The notes beneath the pieces were generated by a model. The model saw only the letters and a program-made list of their open reading frames with translations, ran no database searches and was not told the DNA's origin. Of a stretch of 9,601 bases of DNA, positions 1 to 7,148 are shown one piece after another; positions within the stretch are counted from its first letter, which is position 1, and every line of letters begins with the position of its first letter. Source of the stretch: Anaerolineaceae bacterium. Its GTDB lineage: Bacteria; Chloroflexota; Anaerolineae; Anaerolineales; Anaerolineaceae. The stretch is taken from positions 1-9,601 of the forward strand of contig JAQVUC010000024.1 in the NCBI GenBank assembly GCA_028699715.1, written 5' to 3'. Both the position numbers and the translations under genes were made by a program.

Positions 1-625
1 TAGCGCTGATCAGGTTGACCACGGCCGCTTTATCATCCAGATGACGAGATTTGACAAAGCCGTTCACCAGCTCAACCCGCGCGTCAAAGGAAACAAAGTC
101 ACCAACCTCGATGCCAAGCTTCCGGACCTCATCCGCTGAGGAAACACGTGCATCCAGGCGCACTTCCATGGTGCCGGCTTCTCTTTTTTCGTCCCGGGCG
201 TTGTCGTAGACATGCACAGAGGCTTTGTGGGGCAAGAAACTACCGCGAACCACACCCTTATCCCGCGTGTGGACCAGGCAATTTTCGCCTTCAAAACTTC
301 CCCAGGCAAAACCGCCGACGTTGGTCAACTCCAGCCTGCCGCTGGGCTTGATCTCGCGTACCATGCCGCCCAGAGTGTCCACATGAGCTGTAAGTCCCCG
401 CGCGACAGGCGCCTCCGCGCCATCCTCACCCGTTATAGTAACCAGCAGGGAGCCTTTGCGGGTCCATTCCAGTTTCACTTCCGGAAAAGCTGCCAGTTCC
501 TTTTCAACCAGTTTGATGGCCAGGTCAGAAAAACCGGTCGGGCTGGGGGTATTCAAGAGCCGGACCAGTAGGTCTTCCTGCCAGGCATAATCGATTTCGG
601 GTAAGGATTTTTGGGTTTTCTTCAT
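1..625 (-). CDS. M42 family metallopeptidase (glutamyl/deblocking aminopeptidase type), N-terminal part, cut by window edge
   Basis: The 208 residues visible here are the N-terminal half or more of a cytoplasmic di-metal aminopeptidase that trims peptides from the N-terminus. What is seen: the opening LLNTPSPTGFSD, where the family usually has a SPSG-type motif; the first metal-ligand motif TAHVDTLGGMV (His81, Asp83); and SRHLDDKAAV near the edge, with Asp197 in the position of the metal-bridging Asp of the family's LDD(K/R) motif. M42 enzymes usually have about 340-370 residues, so the remaining metal ligands and the catalytic Glu lie left of the window. The start ATG (625-623) overlaps the stop of the upstream thioesterase as ATGA, so the two are probably co-transcribed and translationally coupled. 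The family assignment is secure; the substrate is unknown. The frame stays open to base 1. Confidence 0.88.
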   Translation of the reverse strand, partial: MKKTQKSLPEIDYAWQEDLLVRLLNTPSPTGFSDLAIKLVEKELAAFPEVKLEWTRKGSLLVTITGEDGAEAPVARGLTAHVDTLGGMVREIKPSGRLELTNVGGFAWGSFEGENCLVHTRDKGVVRGSFLPHKASVHVYDNARDEKREAGTMEVRLDARVSSADEVRKLGIEVGDFVSFDARVELVNGFVKSRHLDDKAAVVNLISA

Positions 626-1077
626 GCTAACAACTCCTCATTGTGTTCAAATTGAGCTAATTTCACCCGCCACTCTTCTGGAACTGGGCGGGAATGGTCT
701 TCACTGTGATCGTAAGCCACCATCACCACCTCGCCGCGGGCGAAGGCGGTTGAACCATCTTCGCTTTCCACTTGAAACTGGAAACGAAGACTTTTTCTGC
801 CCAGGTCTCCGGTGCGGATGCCCACCCTGACTTTGTCGCCAAACTGGATGGACACCAGATAGTCGATTTTTGCTGAGGCTACCACCATTCCAAACCCACC
901 TGTCATTACGCCGTCCCAAATACCGCTGGCTTTGTAATAGCCTGTACGGGCGGTCTCAACATATTCGAGTATGGCAATATTGTTGACATGTCGCAGCGTG
1001 TCGATGTCAGAATAGCGGACAAGGATAGGTTGGTAATAGTTGAATTCCTGGGGATATGAGGGCTTAATCATGGTCAT
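622..1077 (-). CDS. Acyl-CoA thioesterase, 4HBT hot-dog fold (YbgC/FadM-like)
   Basis: A 151-residue single hot-dog domain, the normal length for the 4-hydroxybenzoyl-CoA thioesterase family, which hydrolyses acyl-CoA thioesters in the cytoplasm. The signature is VRYSDIDTLRHVNN (residues 20-33): an acidic residue (Asp24/Asp26) a few positions before the HVNN segment that begins the long central helix (IAILEYVETAR). The beta-strand blocks MVVASAKIDYL and GRKSLRFQFQVE follow in the expected order. The first ATG (1077-1075) is preferred over a second ATG two codons later, because AGGAGTT (complement of 1082-1088) sits about 4-6 nt upstream of it. The gene is the first of a minus-strand unit with the M42 peptidase, overlapping it by 4 nt. 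Substrate chain length cannot be told. A function linked to the peptidase is not obvious. Confidence 0.9.
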   Translation of the reverse strand: MTMIKPSYPQEFNYYQPILVRYSDIDTLRHVNNIAILEYVETARTGYYKASGIWDGVMTGGFGMVVASAKIDYLVSIQFGDKVRVGIRTGDLGRKSLRFQFQVESEDGSTAFARGEVVMVAYDHSEDHSRPVPEEWRVKLAQFEHNEELLA

Positions 1078-1097
1078 GGTTAACTCCTATACCTGGA

Positions 1098-1103
1098 ATT
1101 ATA
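1098..1103 (-). promoter_or_regulatory. Candidate -10 box for the thioesterase-M42 unit
   Basis: On the minus strand this is TATAAT, a perfect -10 consensus. It lies about 20 nt upstream of the thioesterase start, giving a predicted 5' leader of only about 13 nt that holds the AGGAGTT ribosome binding site. No convincing -35 element is seen at 16-18 nt spacing, so the call rests on the -10 box and its position. Confidence 0.4.
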
Positions 1104-1174
1104 GCCATACTTGAATCGAAATGCGACCTGTAACCTTAATTATGGTGGGAATATTTAGGGACTCAAGCTGATAC

Positions 1175-1203
1175 TTGGTTTTCTTGAAAGAAAACTATAT
1201 ACT
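1175..1203 (+). promoter_or_regulatory. Candidate sigma-70 type promoter for the MFS permease
   Basis: TTGGTT (1175-1180) and TATACT (1198-1203) are separated by exactly 17 nt. The -10 element matches the consensus at five of six positions; the -35 matches mainly in TTG. It points at the permease and predicts a 5' leader of about 100 nt. The spacer contains a short palindrome listed separately. Confidence 0.45.
1179..1194. promoter_or_regulatory. Palindrome inside the promoter spacer, possible operator
   Basis: TTTTCTTGAAAGAAAA has two complementary 7-nt arms (TTTTCTT and AAGAAAA) around a 2-nt centre. It lies between the -35 and -10 elements proposed for the MFS permease, where a dimeric repressor would block transcription. 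Efflux permeases are often controlled by such local repressors, but no regulator gene is visible in the window. AT-rich arms of this size can arise by chance. Confidence 0.3.
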
Positions 1204-1309
1204 ATAGGCAAGTATTCCACATAATCTCATCAAACAGATGTCAATAATTACACCTGCTTAGCAAACAGGATCTTTTTTGTTCTTTTAAGTACTGCTTTGG
1301 GTATTACAA

Positions 1310-2638
1310 ATGACAGCAGAAACCAGGAAAACAGGCTTTCGCACGTTTCTCATTGTTTGGTTCGGTCAATTGGTTTCACTGACCGGTTCAAACCTGACAA
1401 CCTTTGCTCTTGGAGTATGGGTATTCCTGCAAACCAGGTCTACCACTGCCTTTGCTCTGATCCATGCTTTTAGTTCCATTCCCGCTGTGCTTTTAGGTCC
1501 TTTTGCGGGGGTTTTCGTCGATCGCTGGGATAGGCGCAAAGCTATGCTGCTAAGTGATTCGGGCGCCGCTATCTGCACGCTGACAGTCTTGTTTTTACTG
1601 TCATCAGACAGGCTTCAGATTTGGCATTTGTACGTACTATTGACCTTAAGCGCCTGTTTTGAAACCATTCAATGGCCAGCCTATTCTGCTGCTACCGCGC
1701 TTCTGGTGCCCGGGAGGCTATTAGCCAAAGCCAATGGCATGGTGCAACTCGCAGGAGGTGTCGCGCGCATATTCGCTCCGTTCATGGCTGGTATTCTGAT
1801 AGGAATCATTGAACTTAAAGGGGTTATTAGCATTGACCTGACCACCTTCGTCATCGCCTTGATCACGCTAGCGATCGTTCGTGTACCTAAACCTGAAAAA
1901 ACGATTGAAGGGCAAGCCGGCAAAGGATCTGTATTTAAGGAAGCTTTTTTTGGTTGGACCTACATTCGTCAGCGAAAAGGCTTATTCGCCTTGCTGATGC
2001 TTTTTGGCGTAGTAAACATTTATACGAGCATTGCTTATGTTATTTACACGCCTCTTATTCTTACTCTCTCAACACCAAAAATCCTCGGGCTTTTGAGTTC
2101 AGTTGCTGGGTTGGGATATCTACTTGGCAGTCTTTTGATCAGTATCTGGGGTGGGCCAACACGAAAAATCTATGGCATCTATATTTCTGAGATTGTAATT
2201 GCAAGCTCTCTATTCTTACTGGGGAGCACAATTAATTTGATTCTATTGGGATTGGGAGCCTTTTTTGCCTTTGCCTGTTTGCCAATTGTGGACGCTTGTA
2301 GCCAGACAATCTGGCAGCAGAAAACCGCTCCTGATATCCAGGGCAGAGTCTTTTCATTCCGCCGGGTAATTGCCTGGAGCAGCGTTCCTTTAGCCTATGT
2401 CGCCGCTGGTCCTCTGGCTGACAAAGTGTTTTCACCTCTTTTAGTGGAAGGCGGAGCGCTGGCGGAGTCAATTGGACAGATCATTGGGGTTGGGCCAGGC
2501 AGGGGCTTAGGCTTGTTTTATATCATCCTGGGAATACTTATGATACTGGCAACTGCCCTGGCTTATTTTTATATTCCACTTAGAAACGTTGAAATAATTT
2601 TGCCGGATATGCTCCCTGATCCAACCCTCGAAAATTAA
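1310..2638 (+). CDS. MFS transporter, drug (macrolide-type) efflux family
   Basis: A 442-residue integral membrane protein with about 12 hydrophobic segments, the usual size for the major facilitator superfamily. The short N-terminal RKTGFRTFLIVWFGQLVSLTGS and the helix FALGVWVFLQTRSTTAFALI resemble the DHA3/MefA-type exporters, which extrude drugs by proton antiport. The conserved motif A loop between helices 2 and 3 is seen as GPFAGVFVDRWDRRKAML (residues 63-80, with Gly67, Asp71, Arg72 and Arg75). A charged central loop (KPEKTIEGQAGKG, around 195-206) divides the two six-helix halves. The C-terminus after the last helix is short. The ribosome binding site is weak: only a G-rich TTTGGG about 8 nt upstream of the ATG. 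The next in-frame Met is inside motif A, so 1310 is the only sensible start. It is a single-gene unit ended by a terminator. The substrate cannot be inferred; a resistance role is possible but unproven. Confidence 0.9.
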   Translation: MTAETRKTGFRTFLIVWFGQLVSLTGSNLTTFALGVWVFLQTRSTTAFALIHAFSSIPAVLLGPFAGVFVDRWDRRKAMLLSDSGAAICTLTVLFLLSSDRLQIWHLYVLLTLSACFETIQWPAYSAATALLVPGRLLAKANGMVQLAGGVARIFAPFMAGILIGIIELKGVISIDLTTFVIALITLAIVRVPKPEKTIEGQAGKGSVFKEAFFGWTYIRQRKGLFALLMLFGVVNIYTSIAYVIYTPLILTLSTPKILGLLSSVAGLGYLLGSLLISIWGGPTRKIYGIYISEIVIASSLFLLGSTINLILLGLGAFFAFACLPIVDACSQTIWQQKTAPDIQGRVFSFRRVIAWSSVPLAYVAAGPLADKVFSPLLVEGGALAESIGQIIGVGPGRGLGLFYIILGILMILATALAYFYIPLRNVEIILPDMLPDPTLEN

Positions 2639-2674
2639 CTCTATACTGACGAACACCCTCTAAAACAGCAAAAA

Positions 2675-2722
2675 AACTCCTGGTAAAGCAAGGATTGAAA
2701 GATTTGCCAGGAGTTCCTTTTT
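2675..2722 (+). terminator. Rho-independent terminator after the MFS permease
   Basis: The arm AACTCCTGG (2675-2683) pairs with CCAGGAGTT (2707-2715). The stem extends inward through one G-U pair and three A-T pairs (2684-2687 with 2703-2706), giving 13 pairs. A T-run follows at 2718-2722. It lies 36 nt after the permease stop. Confidence 0.85.
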
Positions 2723-2775
2723 GAACCTAAACTCAAGATTTTACACAAAGAGTCTGTTTTTCCCGATGCCTGATG

Positions 2776-2781
2776 TATACT
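2776..2781 (+). promoter_or_regulatory. Candidate -10 box for the oligoendopeptidase gene
   Basis: TATACT lies about 33 nt upstream of the start chosen for the peptidase (2815). Transcription would begin near 2787, after the upstream ATG at 2773, which supports the shorter start. No clear -35 is seen at proper spacing. Confidence 0.35.
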
Positions 2782-2814
2782 CAAGCTAATACAAAAAATA
2801 GAAAAAGGATGACT

Positions 2815-4584
2815 ATGACTGAAGAAACGTATACCCAATCCCCGTGGAGTCTTGAAGAATTGTTTGCCGGTTTTGACGATCCAAAGATCGAAGAGACCTA
2901 CCAGGCCATCAGTAAAAATGTTGAACGCTTTGAGGGCTATCGGGACGAACTAAAACCGGACATTTCTGCAGAACGCTTTTTAGAAATGATCAAGGGCATG
3001 GAAGCCAGCCATGAACTGGCCTACCGTTTGTACGGTTTTGCCTCCCTTAGTTTTGCCGCCAACACGCAAGATCAGAAAGCCCAAATCGCTATCGCCAAAG
3101 TGCAGCAATTTGTGGCTGAGATCGAAAACCGCACCCTTTTCTTTAACCTCTGGTGGAAAGCTCTGGATGACCAGAATGTAGCCCGTTTGCTTGACGCAAG
3201 TGGTGACTATCGCTATTGGTTGGAGCAAATCCGCAACTTCAAGCCCTACACGCTCAGTGAAGCTGAAGAAAAGATCATCAATATCAAGAACGTCACTGGC
3301 TCAAGCGCCATGGATATGCTCTATGATTCCATCACTAACCGTTATGTTTTCAAGCTGGAAGTTGATGGAGAGCAAAAAGAACTGACCCGTGGTGAGCTGA
3401 TGTCTTACGTCCGCAGCTCAGACCCTGACCTGCGCGCCCGCGCCTACCAGGAGCTTTACCGTGTTTACGGTGAAGACGCTCCCATCCTGGGTCAGATCTA
3501 TCAGAATATCGTGCGCGACTGGAAAAACGAGAACGTGTCCCTGCGCGGCTTTGCCAGCCCGATTGCAGTGCGCAATACCATCAACGATTTGCCGGATGAG
3601 GTCATCGAAACCTTACTTGAGGTTGCCCGTAAGAATGTCGATATCTTCCAGCGCTATTTCCGCCTGAAGGCAAGCAAGATCGGCATGGAAAAATTGCGCC
3701 GATATGACATCTACGCTCCTATTTCTGAGTCTGACAAACGCTATAGCTTTCAACAAGCTACTGCCATGACCTTTGAAGCCTTTGAACGTTTTGATCCGAA
3801 ATTTGCCCAATTGGCAAAGCGCGTTTTTAATGAAGCCCACGTGGACAGCCAGGTTCGGAAAGGCAAAATGGGCGGCGCTTTTTGTTCGACCCTGGGACCG
3901 GCTTTGACCCCCTGGGTGATGCTCAACTACCAGGGTAAAGCTGACGACGTTTCCACCATGGCGCACGAACTCGGGCACGCCATCCATTCCATGATGGCAG
4001 AAGAACACAGCATCTTCACCCAGCATGCCTGCCTGCCCCTGGCTGAGACCGCCTCCACCTTTGGTGAAATGACCCTGACCGATCTGCTGCTGGAGCGCGA
4101 GACCGATGACGGTGTCAAACAGGACATCCTCTTTGGTCAGCTTGATGACGCTTTTGCGACCATTATCCGTCAAATTTACTTTGCCCTTTTCGAACGCGAA
4201 GCGCACGAGATGATTGCCAAGAACGCTTCGGTTGATGAACTGAGTGAAGCCTATCTGGCTAATCTAAAGGAAGAGTTTGGCGACGCGGTGGATGTTTCTG
4301 ATGAATTCAAGTATGAATGGGTTTCCATCCCCCACATTTACGGCACCCCCTTCTATGTGTATGCCTATGCTTTTGGGCAATTGCTGGTCTTCGCGCTGTA
4401 TAAGCGCTACCAGGAAGAAGGTGAAAGCTTTAAGCCCAAGTACATGCGCATCCTCTCAGCCGGCGGTTCGATAGCACCTATCCCCTTGTTGGCTGAGGTT
4501 GGCCTGGATGTCACCAAGGCCGAATTCTGGCAGGGCGGCTTTGACGTGATCGAGGGTATGGTCAGCAAGTTGGAAAATCTGTAA
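2815..4584 (+). CDS. pepF: Oligoendopeptidase F, M3 family zinc metallopeptidase
   Basis: A 589-residue cytoplasmic zinc endopeptidase that cleaves short peptides, typical in length for the pepF/M3 (M3B) group. The active site is MAHELGHAIHSMM: zinc ligands His384 and His388 with catalytic Glu385. The third ligand is Glu411 in LAETASTFGEM, 27 residues after the first His, as usual in M3. Other seen family marks are KMGGAFCSTLGP (substrate loop before the active site) and the C-terminal IPHIYGTPFYVYAYAFGQL. The N-terminal half is the helical oligopeptidase F domain. Start choice: three in-frame ATGs lie close together (2773, 2809, 2815). AAAAAGG (2802-2808) abuts the ATG at 2809 but is 6 nt from that at 2815, so 2815 (protein beginning MTEETYTQ) is preferred; 2773 would lie upstream of the likely transcription start. 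The gene is monocistronic, with terminators on both sides. Likely role: peptide turnover. Confidence 0.93.
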   Translation: MTEETYTQSPWSLEELFAGFDDPKIEETYQAISKNVERFEGYRDELKPDISAERFLEMIKGMEASHELAYRLYGFASLSFAANTQDQKAQIAIAKVQQFVAEIENRTLFFNLWWKALDDQNVARLLDASGDYRYWLEQIRNFKPYTLSEAEEKIINIKNVTGSSAMDMLYDSITNRYVFKLEVDGEQKELTRGELMSYVRSSDPDLRARAYQELYRVYGEDAPILGQIYQNIVRDWKNENVSLRGFASPIAVRNTINDLPDEVIETLLEVARKNVDIFQRYFRLKASKIGMEKLRRYDIYAPISESDKRYSFQQATAMTFEAFERFDPKFAQLAKRVFNEAHVDSQVRKGKMGGAFCSTLGPALTPWVMLNYQGKADDVSTMAHELGHAIHSMMAEEHSIFTQHACLPLAETASTFGEMTLTDLLLERETDDGVKQDILFGQLDDAFATIIRQIYFALFEREAHEMIAKNASVDELSEAYLANLKEEFGDAVDVSDEFKYEWVSIPHIYGTPFYVYAYAFGQLLVFALYKRYQEEGESFKPKYMRILSAGGSIAPIPLLAEVGLDVTKAEFWQGGFDVIEGMVSKLENL

Positions 4585-4594
4585 AAATTTCTAG

Positions 4595-4634
4595 AAAAAA
4601 GCGGGACGTTTTGACTTCGTCCCGCTTTAATTTT
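4595..4634. terminator. Bidirectional intrinsic terminator between the peptidase and lipoprotein genes
   Basis: AAAGCGGGACG (4598-4608) and CGTCCCGCTTT (4618-4628) form a perfect 11-bp stem with a 9-nt loop. On the plus strand AATTTT follows. On the minus strand the stem ends in a run of six T (complement of 4595-4600). It can therefore stop both convergent genes: the peptidase 11 nt before it and the lipoprotein about 150 nt away. Confidence 0.85.
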
Positions 4635-4783
4635 GCTTAGATTTCTTAAGCGTTACGGCTTTAAGCACCCGATTGGTACTACCAAGACATTATCGTTGCA
4701 TGCGTATGCATATTGCCATGCAGTCAAAACCATAAGAGACTTTTGGGGTAAATCGTGAGAGATATTTGAGGTCTTGTTTTTCT

Positions 4784-6340
4784 CTACTCAAACACACCCG
4801 CTTCGACGTAATAGCGCTTGCCCTCACGGCTGGCGAAGAAGGCAACCATGTTCTCGTAATGCGTTGGGTTGTAGAGGCTAAAACCGCAGCAATTGTGGTA
4901 TGAGACCTCGTCAAAACCGAGCAGCACTTCCTCCCCGGCATAGTTCAAACCAATTTCACCCCCTTTATTGAAGAAGAAGAATGGCTCACCGGCTAAGATC
5001 TGGAAGCCGAAGGTTTCATCGTAACCGAATAATTGGCTGAGCGACTCTCCGCTCCTGTAGATCTCACCCAACGTTATTCCTTTTGTGACGTTGCCCTCAG
5101 TTTCATACTCAACGTGCGCCATCTCCATGTACCAGTGCTCCCCATGCACCCAAACTCCAAAAACCGCATCCATGGCAGCCGAATAAGTCAGATCACCGAC
5201 GGGAACACTGAGAACAACCTCATCATCTAGCAATACCTCAACAGTAGCTATGGAGTTTTGGATGACTGTTTTCGCACTGAGCACTTTGCCTTCGAAGAGA
5301 GGGGAGTCAATTTGATAGGGAATAATATTCTTGCGTTCTGACTCATGACGTTTCAACACCCACCCAGGCAATGAACCGGTTGGTCGAGATTGAATATGAT
5401 CGTTGTCCGGCCAGGAGCCGTCCTCCAGCCAGTAGGCTTCCACTGTAAGACCCGCGCCAGAAAGGTCCATGACGGTTGTGTCAAAGGCGGAAAAGAGACC
5501 CATTTCAACGTAATACTCAACTTCGTTCCTCTGGGCAAAGAAGGTCACCATGGTCAGATAAGCTTTGGGGTTGAAGGCTGCCCCACTGCAGCAGGCGTAA
5601 TGAGAAACACTTTCAAAACCGAGACTGTGAGATTCCCCGGCGTAATTAATACCGATCTGGCCGTCTTTAGCGAAAAAGTAAAAAGGCTTATCGTCCAGAG
5701 GCTGGAAGCCAAAAGTTTCGTCGTAGCCGTATTGCTCATTAAGCGAAACCCCGTTCATAAAGATTTCACCCCCAGCTTTGGTGGTAACAACATTTCCGGT
5801 AACTTCGTTTTCAACATGTGCTACCTCAACGTACCAATCCTTTCCGATCACCCACATGCCGCGTAGGGGATCTACCGGGCTAACCGCACCGCAGTTGACA
5901 GACAGCACTTCTTCTTCGTCCAGCTTGAAGTTAATCATCATTTCACCACCGCTTTCAATTTGCTCGGCAGTCAATTGACGTCCGTTGAGTGGTGGGGGCG
6001 AGAAGGGTTGTGAAAAAATGTCACGCAATGGTCGGCGCGTTTTGAGAATCTCCCTGGAGGGTCCGGCAGTGGTGCTAAAAAGTCCATCATCCTCGGGAGC
6101 TTTTGTTATGCGCTCATAGATTTCCATGGTCAGATCGCCCAATTGGACAACCTCTGGTCCATTGACCGCCCCTGGGGTAGGGTAGCTGGTTGTTGCATCA
6201 GTGGCTGTTGGCAGCGTTACCGGCATAGGAGTTGGGGCAAGAGCTTCCGGGGGTTTTGGGCTTGGAGCCTGAATTGGGACACAGGCGGAAAGCAAGAGAG
6301 ATATCAATATGACAGAAGTGTATGGAAATTTTATTTTCAT
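4784..6340 (-). CDS. Predicted lipoprotein with two tandem copies of an unrecognised domain
   Basis: A 518-residue secreted lipoprotein. Residues 1-20 are a lipoprotein signal peptide (MKIKF, a hydrophobic core, then lipobox LSAC with Cys20 as the lipid-modified residue). A Pro/Thr-rich linker (about 21-60) would span the cell wall. Two copies of a domain of about 165 residues follow (about 120-283 and 351-517). They share GYDETFGFQ exactly (205-213, 439-447), IG(I/L)NYAGE, an adjacent Cys pair (250-251, 484-485) followed by NP, then MV(T/A)FFA and YYVE(M/A)G(L/F)F-type endings. The domains are rich in aromatic and beta-prone residues, with charged turns, suggesting a beta fold. I do not recognise the family and assign no function. 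The ribosome binding site AAGGAAGGAACG precedes the ATG closely. The gene is divergent from the sigma factor operon, which might regulate it, and convergent with pepF. Confidence 0.85.
   Translation of the reverse strand: MKIKFPYTSVILISLLLSACVPIQAPSPKPPEALAPTPMPVTLPTATDATTSYPTPGAVNGPEVVQLGDLTMEIYERITKAPEDDGLFSTTAGPSREILKTRRPLRDIFSQPFSPPPLNGRQLTAEQIESGGEMMINFKLDEEEVLSVNCGAVSPVDPLRGMWVIGKDWYVEVAHVENEVTGNVVTTKAGGEIFMNGVSLNEQYGYDETFGFQPLDDKPFYFFAKDGQIGINYAGESHSLGFESVSHYACCSGAAFNPKAYLTMVTFFAQRNEVEYYVEMGLFSAFDTTVMDLSGAGLTVEAYWLEDGSWPDNDHIQSRPTGSLPGWVLKRHESERKNIIPYQIDSPLFEGKVLSAKTVIQNSIATVEVLLDDEVVLSVPVGDLTYSAAMDAVFGVWVHGEHWYMEMAHVEYETEGNVTKGITLGEIYRSGESLSQLFGYDETFGFQILAGEPFFFFNKGGEIGLNYAGEEVLLGFDEVSYHNCCGFSLYNPTHYENMVAFFASREGKRYYVEAGVFE
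4790..5290 (-). repeat. Lipoprotein internal domain copy 2
   Basis: Residues 351-517 of the lipoprotein, aligned with copy 1 from GKVLSAK and LLDDEVVLSV through GYDETFGFQ and the Cys484-Cys485 pair to the C-terminus YYVEAGVF. The gene stops one residue after the domain, so the protein has no C-terminal anchor or extension. Confidence 0.8.
5492..5983 (-). repeat. Lipoprotein internal domain copy 1
   Basis: Residues 120-283 of the lipoprotein. The copy opens with GRQLTAEQI and the strand FKLDEEEVLSV, and ends YYVEMGLF. It carries Cys250-Cys251. It has one extra Cys (150) in the first strand region, which copy 2 lacks. Protein identity to copy 2 is clear but partial, so the duplication is old. 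Confidence 0.8.
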
Positions 6341-6524
6341 CGTTCCTTCCTTTCAATACGGAGGCAGGTGGACACCGATAACTTCATTGTACCTTACATA
6401 AAAAAAACAAGACCTGTAGGGGAAACCGCGTGAGTGGATCGTGATGAAATATAGTACAAGTCGTGTTGATTATGATTAACCTGCTTGTTCTGTCATGGTT
6501 AAATTGTGGAGTGAGACAGGCTTT

Positions 6525-6553
6525 TTGCCGTTCATGGAACGAAAAGATAAAAT
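6525..6553 (+). promoter_or_regulatory. Candidate promoter of the sigma factor operon
   Basis: TTGCCG (6525-6530) and TAAAAT (6548-6553) stand 17 nt apart and match the vegetative consensus at four and five of six positions. They predict a leader of about 55 nt. GGAAC, the typical -35 core of ECF promoters, occurs at 6536-6540 in the same place, but no ECF -10 motif is seen at the usual 16-17 nt distance. A vegetative promoter therefore fits better; auto-regulation is possible but not shown. The rest of 6341-6614 has no other clear element. Confidence 0.5.
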
Positions 6554-6614
6554 TCTAAATAAAAGCGTCACATTTTGGTGGGTAATCCGTTATAAGGAGT
6601 GAGAACACATTGAT

Positions 6615-7145
6615 ATGAGTATTCAAACAAGAGAACGCGCGAAGCATTTTGACAGGCAAGCACTTGTGGACTTATACGAGGAGCATAATAACGCTCTCTA
6701 CCGATATGCATATCGTCTACTTGGACAGCAAGACATGGCTGAAGATTGCGTCTCTGAGGTGTTCACGCGATTTCTGCAAATTGTGCAGAACGGAAAAGGA
6801 CCGCAGGGCAACATCAGAGCCTACTTGTACCGCATGACACACAATTGCGTGGTGGATCACTACCGCCAGAAGCGGACCGATGTACCAATTGAAAACACGA
6901 TATTGAAAGATCCGCGGCCTGAATTGGAAGATGACCTGCACCAAAAGCAGAATCAAGAAAAATTGCAGGAAGTATTGTTGAAAATGCCTGAAGAACAAAG
7001 AACGGTGATCATGCTGAGATATTTTGAGGACTGGTCTCACGAGCAAGTAGCAAGTCATCTCGGCAAAACTGAAGAAGCCACCCGCGCCTTACAGTACCGC
7101 GCTCTACGCAGTCTGCAAAAGAAATGTGTAAACAATAGGAAGTGA
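6615..7145 (+). CDS. RNA polymerase sigma factor, ECF subfamily
   Basis: A 176-residue sigma factor with the two-domain ECF layout. Region 2 (about 16-85) shows ALYRYAYRLLGQQDMAEDCVSEVFTRF in parts, including the core-binding AED..SEVF motif, then the DNA-binding helix RAYLYRMTHNCVVDHYRQKR. A short linker follows. Region 4 (about 113-170) begins LLKMPEEQRTVIMLRYFEDWS, with the helix-turn-helix HEQVASHLGKTEEATRALQYRALRSLQ (two overlapping parts) reading the -35 element. It directs RNA polymerase to a special set of promoters. The membrane protein gene starts 3 nt downstream, so they form an operon, as sigma factors and their membrane regulators commonly do. Start: AAGGAG (6594-6599) is 15 nt from the ATG at 6615, unusually far. 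An in-frame ATT at 6609 would be at 9 nt. A TGA at 6600 rules out any longer start. Confidence 0.92.
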   Translation: MSIQTRERAKHFDRQALVDLYEEHNNALYRYAYRLLGQQDMAEDCVSEVFTRFLQIVQNGKGPQGNIRAYLYRMTHNCVVDHYRQKRTDVPIENTILKDPRPELEDDLHQKQNQEKLQEVLLKMPEEQRTVIMLRYFEDWSHEQVASHLGKTEEATRALQYRALRSLQKKCVNNRK

Positions 7146-7148
7146 GTT

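Noticed and set aside
212..571. Plus-strand 119-residue open frame near the left end
   Set aside because: It lies opposite the M42 peptidase, whose motifs are clear on the minus strand.
1252..1285. Hairpin-like CCTG...CAGG followed by a T-run before the permease, possible attenuator
   Set aside because: Only four base pairs in the stem; too weak to support.
2773..2814. Longer start (ATG at 2773) for the oligoendopeptidase
   Set aside because: No ribosome binding site before it, the candidate -10 box overlaps the first codons, and the extra residues do not resemble the family's N-terminus.
3613..4206. Minus-strand 197-residue open frame inside the oligoendopeptidase gene
   Set aside because: It is antisense to the catalytic region of a well-recognised peptidase; the frame is a shadow of its codon use.
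4697..4722. Cluster of ATGCA motifs and an imperfect palindrome in the lipoprotein 3' region
   Set aside because: Short and imperfect; lies after the lipoprotein stop where no promoter or gene is apparent.
5390..5866. Plus-strand 158-residue open frame opposite the lipoprotein
   Set aside because: It is antisense to repeat copy 1 of the lipoprotein, without a ribosome binding site or recognisable domain.
6490..6526. CTGTC...GACAG hairpin followed by CTTTTT upstream of the sigma operon, possible terminator
   Set aside because: A five-pair stem with a 20-nt loop is unlikely to terminate, and no plus-strand gene lies upstream of it.
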